Of a stretch of DNA of 12,026 nucleotides, positions 8,330 through 12,026 are shown piece after piece (positions within the stretch are counted from its first letter, which is position 1; each line of letters begins with the position of its first letter). The notes under the pieces were generated by a model that saw nothing but the letters and a program-made list of their open reading frames with translations, was not told the DNA's origin and made no database searches. Source of the stretch: CAYFSC01 sp964345695 (GTDB taxonomy: Bacteria; Bacteroidota; Rhodothermia; Rhodothermales; Salinibacteraceae); contig CAYFSC010000088.1 of assembly GCA_964345695.1 (NCBI GenBank), positions 1 to 12,026 on the forward strand, written 5' to 3'. A program made the position numbers and the translations under genes.

Positions 8330-8353
8330 GGAACGGAATTAGGGGGAGCCGTC
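8330..8353 (+). promoter_or_regulatory. Candidate ECF-type promoter (GGAAC, 15-bp spacer, CGTC)
   Basis: GGAAC at 8330-8334 and CGTC at 8350-8353 are separated by 15 bp. This is the layout of many ECF-dependent promoters and faces the sigma-factor gene. It would leave a leader of about 240 nt. It is a single motif match with no support for this sigma group's actual consensus. Confidence 0.2.
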
Positions 8354-8504
8354 GGTGGGCGAAAGAGGAGAGCCGTATAGAAAAAACAGAGGACGTTCTC
8401 TTGTGCGAATACGAGATCTCTCCCCAGAACCCGGACACGAAGACTTCTGCCAAAATGTGAAGGATCGTTGAAGTTAACCGAGCCATGTGAACACGGGCGC
8501 GGTG

Positions 8505-8531
8505 GCCTATACATTAAAAATGTGCAAAGGC
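8505..8531. promoter_or_regulatory. Interrupted inverted repeat upstream of the sigma-factor gene
   Basis: Outer arms GCCT (8505-8508) and AGGC (8528-8531) flank inner arms ACATT (8511-8515) and AATGT (8519-8523) with an AAA centre. The AT-rich core (TATACATTAAAAATGT) stands out from its GC-rich surroundings and could be a promoter element or operator 67 bp before the start at 8598. No matching -35 was found. Confidence 0.3.
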
Positions 8532-8597
8532 GTACGACAACCCCCCTCATGAACCGCCCGATCGAACCGTCCGGCTCCCTCACAGTCCAGACCGTTT

Positions 8598-9176
8598 ATG
8601 GCCGAGTCGACAGACGCCACGCAATTGCTCGTAGCGAGTCGCCAGGGTCACAAAGAGGCGCTCGACCGCCTCATGCCGGCGATGCACGACGAGCTGCGAG
8701 AGATTGCCCATCGGCTGCTGAAGAAGCGGCCCGCGGGCAACATGTTTGACACCACAGCGCTCGTTCACGAGGCGTACCTGAAGCTCATCGACCAGTCCCG
8801 CGTCGAGTGGGAAGATCGGACGCACTTTCAGGCGCTCTTGGCCCGCGTCATGCGCCAGATTCTGATCGATCACTTCCGCAAGCAGCAGGCGGAAAAGCGT
8901 GGGGGCGACCAGACGAAGCTGTCCTTGGAGGAGGGCAGGATCCCGGTCGATGAGCGAGGCGACGTGATGATCGCGCTCGACGAGGCGCTCACTCAGCTGT
9001 CGGAGCAAGATCCCCGCAAAGGGCAAATCGTGATGTACCGGTTCTTTGGCGGGATGACCCAACGGGCTATCGCCGACGTGCTCGACGTGTCGCCGCGGAC
9101 CGCCCGGCGCGAGTGGCGCAAGGCCAAAGCGTGGCTCGCGCATGAGCTGTCGGGCTACGGCATTGGGAAGGACTGA
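8598..9176 (+). CDS. ECF-type RNA polymerase sigma factor (kinase-associated group)
   Basis: A 192-aa protein of usual length for a two-domain ECF sigma factor. Region 2 lies at about residues 5-100. It includes LREIAHRLLKKR, the signature DTTALVHEAYLKL (51-63) and THFQALLARVMRQILIDHFR (75-94), which correspond to region 2.2 to 2.4 helices. A linker (LSLEEGRIPV) follows. Region 4 (about 125-185) has the helix-turn-helix MTQRAIADVLDVSPRTARRE, expected to read the -35 element. These motifs match the Sigma70_ECF (TIGR02999-type) family. At the place where typical ECF factors have acidic residues (DAED-L-V-Q-E) this protein has D51-T52-T53-A54, a trait linked to activation by phosphorylation in the Vibrio EcfP/PknT pair. 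No anti-sigma factor gene is adjacent; the kinase gene starts 71 nt downstream and is probably co-transcribed. No Shine-Dalgarno sequence precedes the ATG. Confidence 0.93.
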   Translation: MAESTDATQLLVASRQGHKEALDRLMPAMHDELREIAHRLLKKRPAGNMFDTTALVHEAYLKLIDQSRVEWEDRTHFQALLARVMRQILIDHFRKQQAEKRGGDQTKLSLEEGRIPVDERGDVMIALDEALTQLSEQDPRKGQIVMYRFFGGMTQRAIADVLDVSPRTARREWRKAKAWLAHELSGYGIGKD

Positions 9177-9247
9177 CATCGCGAACGAAGGGAAGGGTCA
9201 GTCGGCTCGCACGAAACGCGTTGTTCGCTCACCGTTTGTTCGTTGCC
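9177..9247 (+). other. Short spacer between sigma-factor and kinase genes
   Basis: This 71-nt gap contains complementary 6-mers GCGAAC (9181-9186) and GTTCGC (9223-9228) and an 8-bp palindrome AACGCGTT (9215-9222). There is no T-run, so it does not look like an intrinsic terminator. Read-through into the kinase gene is likely. Confidence 0.4.
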
Positions 9248-12026
9248 ATGAAAGAGTGGTCAGAGGAGGCATGGAATCGGATCGATGAATTGCTTGATGA
9301 GGTGCTCGACCGACCGCCGGACGAGCGCGCCGCCCTTTTGGACGCGGTCTGCGCGGACGAGCCTGAGCTTCGCCGGCAGGTTGAGGCGCTGATCGCTGCC
9401 GAGGAGGAGGCCCCAGACTTTTTGGAAAGCGATGCAGCGGCCCTGCTCACCTCCGCCTCGTTCGAGGGCACGTCCGCCTACGAACAGCACGCGGGGCGCC
9501 GGGTGGGGGCATACCGCCTCACCGAAGAAATCGGACGCGGGGGAATGAGCCGGGTCTACCGGGCCGAGCGGGCCGACGGCGCGTTCGAGCAGGAGGTGGC
9601 CGTCAAGCTACTGCCGATCGGCTTCGACACGCCCGAGTCGCGGCACCGATTCCGGGTCGAGCAGCAGGTGCTGGCCGACCTGCAACACCCGCACATCGCC
9701 CAGCTGCTCGATGGCGGCGTGACGAAGGACGATGTGCCGTATCTCGTCATGGAGCACATCGAAGGCCAGCCGATCACGACGTACTGTGACGAGCGGCACC
9801 TCTCGATCCGTGAGCGGCTGGAGCTCCTCACTACGGTCGGGGACGCGCTGCAGTACGCGCATCGCAACCTGATCGTGCACCGTGACCTGAAGCCGGACAA
9901 TATTCTCGTCACGGACGAGGGGCAGGTGATACTGCTCGACTTCGGCATCGCTAAATTGATGGACACAGAGAGCGTTTCGGTCACGGTACCCGTCACGCAG
10001 ACCGGGGTGCGTCCCATGACCCCGGCCTACGCGGCCCCGGAGCAGGTGCGTGGGGAGGCCACCACCGTAGCCACCGATGTGTACCAGCTTGGCGTCCTCA
10101 TCTACGAGCTGCTGACCGGCCATCGCCCGTTCGAGTCGGCCGCCGGGAGCCGGTTCGAGATGGAGCGGGCCGTGCTGGAAGACCAGCCCACGGTGCCGTC
10201 GACGGCCATCACGCGGGTCGAAGAGCGGACCGAAGGCGACACGACCGTCGAAATCACGCCGGAGCAGGTGAGCGGCGCGCGAGACGCCTCGACCGCGCAG
10301 CTGCAGCGCGCCCTCCGGGGCGACCTCGACGCCGTGATGCTTCAGGCGTTGTCGAAGGATCCCGACGCCCGGTACGCCTCTGCGGAGGCGTTCATCGCCG
10401 ACATCGACCGGTATCTCGAAGGGCGACCGGTGGAGGCGCGTTCGATCACCCCAACGTATCGGCTCCGCAAGTTCATTCAGCGCCATCGCTCGGGGGTGGC
10501 GGCCGCCGCCGCGTTCGTCGTGCTGAGCTTGCTTTTCATGGCGACGCTTGCGTGGCAGCAGCAGCAGACGGCCCAGCAACGCGACCGCGCGCAGGCCAAT
10601 GCGCAAGAGGCGGAGCGCGTCACGCAGTTCATGATGGGATTGTTTGAGGCCAGTGACCCGGAGGAGGCGATGGGGGACACGATGACGGCCCCAGAACTTC
10701 TACAGCGCGGCGTAGCGCGGGCCGCGGAGCTCAGCGGCCAGCCCAACGTCCAGGCGCGCATGTATGATGTCGTCGGGCGTGTGTACCAGCGCCGCGGCCA
10801 GTACGACCGGGCGGCCGAGCTGCTGCAAAAGGGACTGTCGCAGCACAAAGGGCTTCACGACGGACCGCATGCCGACATAGCGCGAAGCCTGCGCCATCTG
10901 GCTAAGCTCCGCGAGGCCCAGTCGAACTATACGGAGGCCGAGTCGCTCGCTCGTGAGTCGCTAGCCATCTGGCGCGCCGTGCCTGGTGATCATCCCGAGG
11001 AGGTCGCCGACGCCACGAACTACCTCGCCAACATGCTGCTCTACCAAGACGACTCGACGGCCGCGTCTTACTACCGGGAGGCGTTGCGGATGTACCGCGA
11101 CCTGCACGGTTCGAGCCACGAGCAGGTGGCGCTCATCTTGGGCAACTTGGGGCTTGCCCTCCAGGAGCAAGGTCGATATGACCGGGCCGAGTCTATCTTG
11201 CGGGAGGCGCTCGCCGTGCACAACGCGTTGAACGCGGGCCCGCATCCGGACAAGGCCATCGTGCTGCGCAACCTGGGCATGATGCTGCGCGAGCAGGGAC
11301 GGCTGCAAGAAGCAGACACGCTGCTTGAGCACAACGTCGAGATGCGTCGTCAGCTCCATGGCAGCAGGCATCCGCAGGTGTCCATGGCCCTTTCGCAGTG
11401 GGGAGACCTGCTGGTGGATGCCGGCCGGTACGAGGCGGCCGAGGCGGCGCAGCGCGAAGCCTTGTCGATCGTCCGCGAGGTGTACGGCGCAGACCATCCC
11501 TTCTTCGCCATCCTGTCGAACAACCTGGGGCACCTGCTGATGCAGCAGGGCGACCTCGCGGCGGCCGACACGCTGCTGCACACGTCCTTACGCATCCGGC
11601 GCGCGGTGTATGGGGAGGGGCACCCCCGTGTCGCAACCGTGCTCAGCAATCTCTCGGAGCTTCACGAGAGCCGTGGCGCGTACCGGGCTGCCGACTCGCT
11701 CCTTCTGCAATCGCTCCAGATCCGGTGCGCCCACCACGAGGGGCCGCATCCTCGCATCGCGCGGGCACTCACGAATTGGGGCGATCTGCTGCACCGCCAG
11801 GGCCAGCACGCGGAGGCCGAGCGGCGGTTGCGCGCAGCCCTCACCATGTGGCGCCAGATCGACGCCGAGCCCGTCAAGCGAACAGCGGCGCTCACGGTGC
11901 TGGGCCAGGTGCACGTCGGGCAGGGGCAGTTGGACGCGGCGGAGGACGTGCTGCGGGAAGCGCTCGCCATTCGGCGGCGGACGCTCGGGGCGTCGCACTG
12001 GAAGACGGCCCGCACGGCCGGGGCAC
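9248..12026 (+). CDS. Membrane Ser/Thr protein kinase with C-terminal TPR array, 3' end outside window
   Basis: The frame is open from ATG at 9248 to the right edge (926 codons, no stop). Residues 1-88 are a helical N-terminal segment (WNRIDELLDEVLDRPPDERA, then ELRRQVEALIAAEE) typical of this kinase class. The PknB-like catalytic domain follows: glycine loop GRGGMSRV (96-103), ATP-binding K120 in VAVKLL, catalytic HRDLKPDN (211-218, D213), DFG (231-233) and APE (263-265). All key residues are present, so it should be active. One membrane helix lies at about 416-436, after the basic stretch RLRKFIQRHR. A Gln/Arg-rich linker and then ten 42-residue TPRs follow, which places the TPRs outside the cytoplasm if the kinase is inside. 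Such kinases sense signals or partners through their TPRs. The likely substrate is the sigma factor encoded just upstream, inferred from adjacency. No Shine-Dalgarno sequence was seen. Confidence 0.95.
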   Translation, partial: MKEWSEEAWNRIDELLDEVLDRPPDERAALLDAVCADEPELRRQVEALIAAEEEAPDFLESDAAALLTSASFEGTSAYEQHAGRRVGAYRLTEEIGRGGMSRVYRAERADGAFEQEVAVKLLPIGFDTPESRHRFRVEQQVLADLQHPHIAQLLDGGVTKDDVPYLVMEHIEGQPITTYCDERHLSIRERLELLTTVGDALQYAHRNLIVHRDLKPDNILVTDEGQVILLDFGIAKLMDTESVSVTVPVTQTGVRPMTPAYAAPEQVRGEATTVATDVYQLGVLIYELLTGHRPFESAAGSRFEMERAVLEDQPTVPSTAITRVEERTEGDTTVEITPEQVSGARDASTAQLQRALRGDLDAVMLQALSKDPDARYASAEAFIADIDRYLEGRPVEARSITPTYRLRKFIQRHRSGVAAAAAFVVLSLLFMATLAWQQQQTAQQRDRAQANAQEAERVTQFMMGLFEASDPEEAMGDTMTAPELLQRGVARAAELSGQPNVQARMYDVVGRVYQRRGQYDRAAELLQKGLSQHKGLHDGPHADIARSLRHLAKLREAQSNYTEAESLARESLAIWRAVPGDHPEEVADATNYLANMLLYQDDSTAASYYREALRMYRDLHGSSHEQVALILGNLGLALQEQGRYDRAESILREALAVHNALNAGPHPDKAIVLRNLGMMLREQGRLQEADTLLEHNVEMRRQLHGSRHPQVSMALSQWGDLLVDAGRYEAAEAAQREALSIVREVYGADHPFFAILSNNLGHLLMQQGDLAAADTLLHTSLRIRRAVYGEGHPRVATVLSNLSELHESRGAYRAADSLLLQSLQIRCAHHEGPHPRIARALTNWGDLLHRQGQHAEAERRLRAALTMWRQIDAEPVKRTAALTVLGQVHVGQGQLDAAEDVLREALAIRRRTLGASHWKTARTAGA
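10751..12026 (+). repeat. TPR array of the kinase (ten full units, an eleventh starting)
   Basis: From about residue 502 the protein consists of 42-residue units of the kinesin-light-chain-like TPR type. Units share L-x-x-L-x-x-x-x-x-x-x-G-x-Y/L-x-x-A-E/D, then L-x-x-x-L-x-I/M, and most end in G-x-x-HP (for example GDHP, GPHP, GSRHP, GADHP, GEGHP). Unit 3 is one residue short and lacks the usual Gly (LLYQDDSTAASYY). The array has not ended at the right edge (KTARTAGA opens unit 11). It is expected to bind proteins or peptides. Confidence 0.88.

Larger units (their letters stand above)
8251..8597. other. Divergent intergenic region between the surface-protein genes and the sigma/kinase genes
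   Basis: No credible gene is seen in this 347-bp stretch; open frames crossing it lack homology-like features. It must hold promoters for both directions. Visible structures are an 8-bp palindrome CTGTACAG (8251-8258) touching the minus-strand start, a 14-bp palindrome at 8279-8292, an ECF-like promoter pair at 8330-8353, and an interrupted inverted repeat at 8505-8531. No convincing sigma-70 or Bacteroidota-type -33/-7 promoter could be placed. Confidence 0.7.

Noticed and set aside
8468..8749. 93-codon plus-strand open frame across the intergenic region and the start of the sigma gene
   Set aside because: It overlaps the sigma-factor gene in another frame and has an Arg-rich composition and no domain pattern.
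9608..10606. 332-codon minus-strand open frame opposite the kinase domain
   Set aside because: The plus frame encodes a complete set of kinase motifs over the same bases; the antisense product has no recognisable features.
10961..11581. Minus-strand open frames opposite the TPR array
   Set aside because: The plus strand gives regular 42-residue TPR units; the antisense frames show only mirrored repeat composition.
1..12026. CRISPR arrays, tRNA or rRNA genes, insertion sequences, attachment sites
   Set aside because: No short regularly spaced direct repeats, RNA-gene motifs, transposase-like coding sequence or terminal inverted repeats were seen. The repeats present are protein-coding modules.

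Overview
The window reads as part of a GC-rich bacterial chromosome, most likely from the Rhodothermota/Bacteroidota side (Salinibacter-like). This is inferred from four things: an ECF sigma factor paired with a TPR-bearing Ser/Thr kinase, a very large secreted CARDB/beta-helix protein, strongly acidic extracellular domains (a halophile-like trait), and the lack of a clear Shine-Dalgarno sequence before all four starts. Planctomycetes and Acidobacteria also carry sigma/kinase-TPR pairs, so the phylum is not certain.

Layout: four genes in two divergent pairs. On the minus strand, a 94-aa secreted fragment-like protein (8250 to 7966) is followed after 42 nt by a giant secreted protein. The giant starts at 7923 and stays open to base 1, giving at least 2641 residues with its C-terminus outside the window. 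On the plus strand, an ECF-type sigma factor (8598-9176) is followed 71 nt later by a membrane Ser/Thr protein kinase with C-terminal TPRs. That kinase starts at 9248 and runs off the right edge (at least 926 residues). The two pairs are separated by a 347-bp divergent intergenic region holding a 14-bp perfect palindrome and other weaker candidate signals.

The giant protein is modular. In order it has a signal peptide, two tandem beta-helix modules that are duplicates of each other, a beta-rich starch-binding-like segment, a YW/GEWALG-type module, a fibronectin-III-like domain, seven CARDB repeats, a PPC-like domain, an IPT/TIG-like domain, and a C-terminal region I do not recognise. It looks like a surface or secreted adhesin or scaffold.

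The sigma factor and kinase look like a signalling pair. The sigma factor lacks the acidic residues usual in region 2.2 and has threonines there, as in sigma factors activated by a partner kinase. The kinase has a cytoplasmic catalytic domain, one membrane helix and an extracytoplasmic TPR array. That this pair controls the divergent surface-protein genes is a hypothesis from position only.
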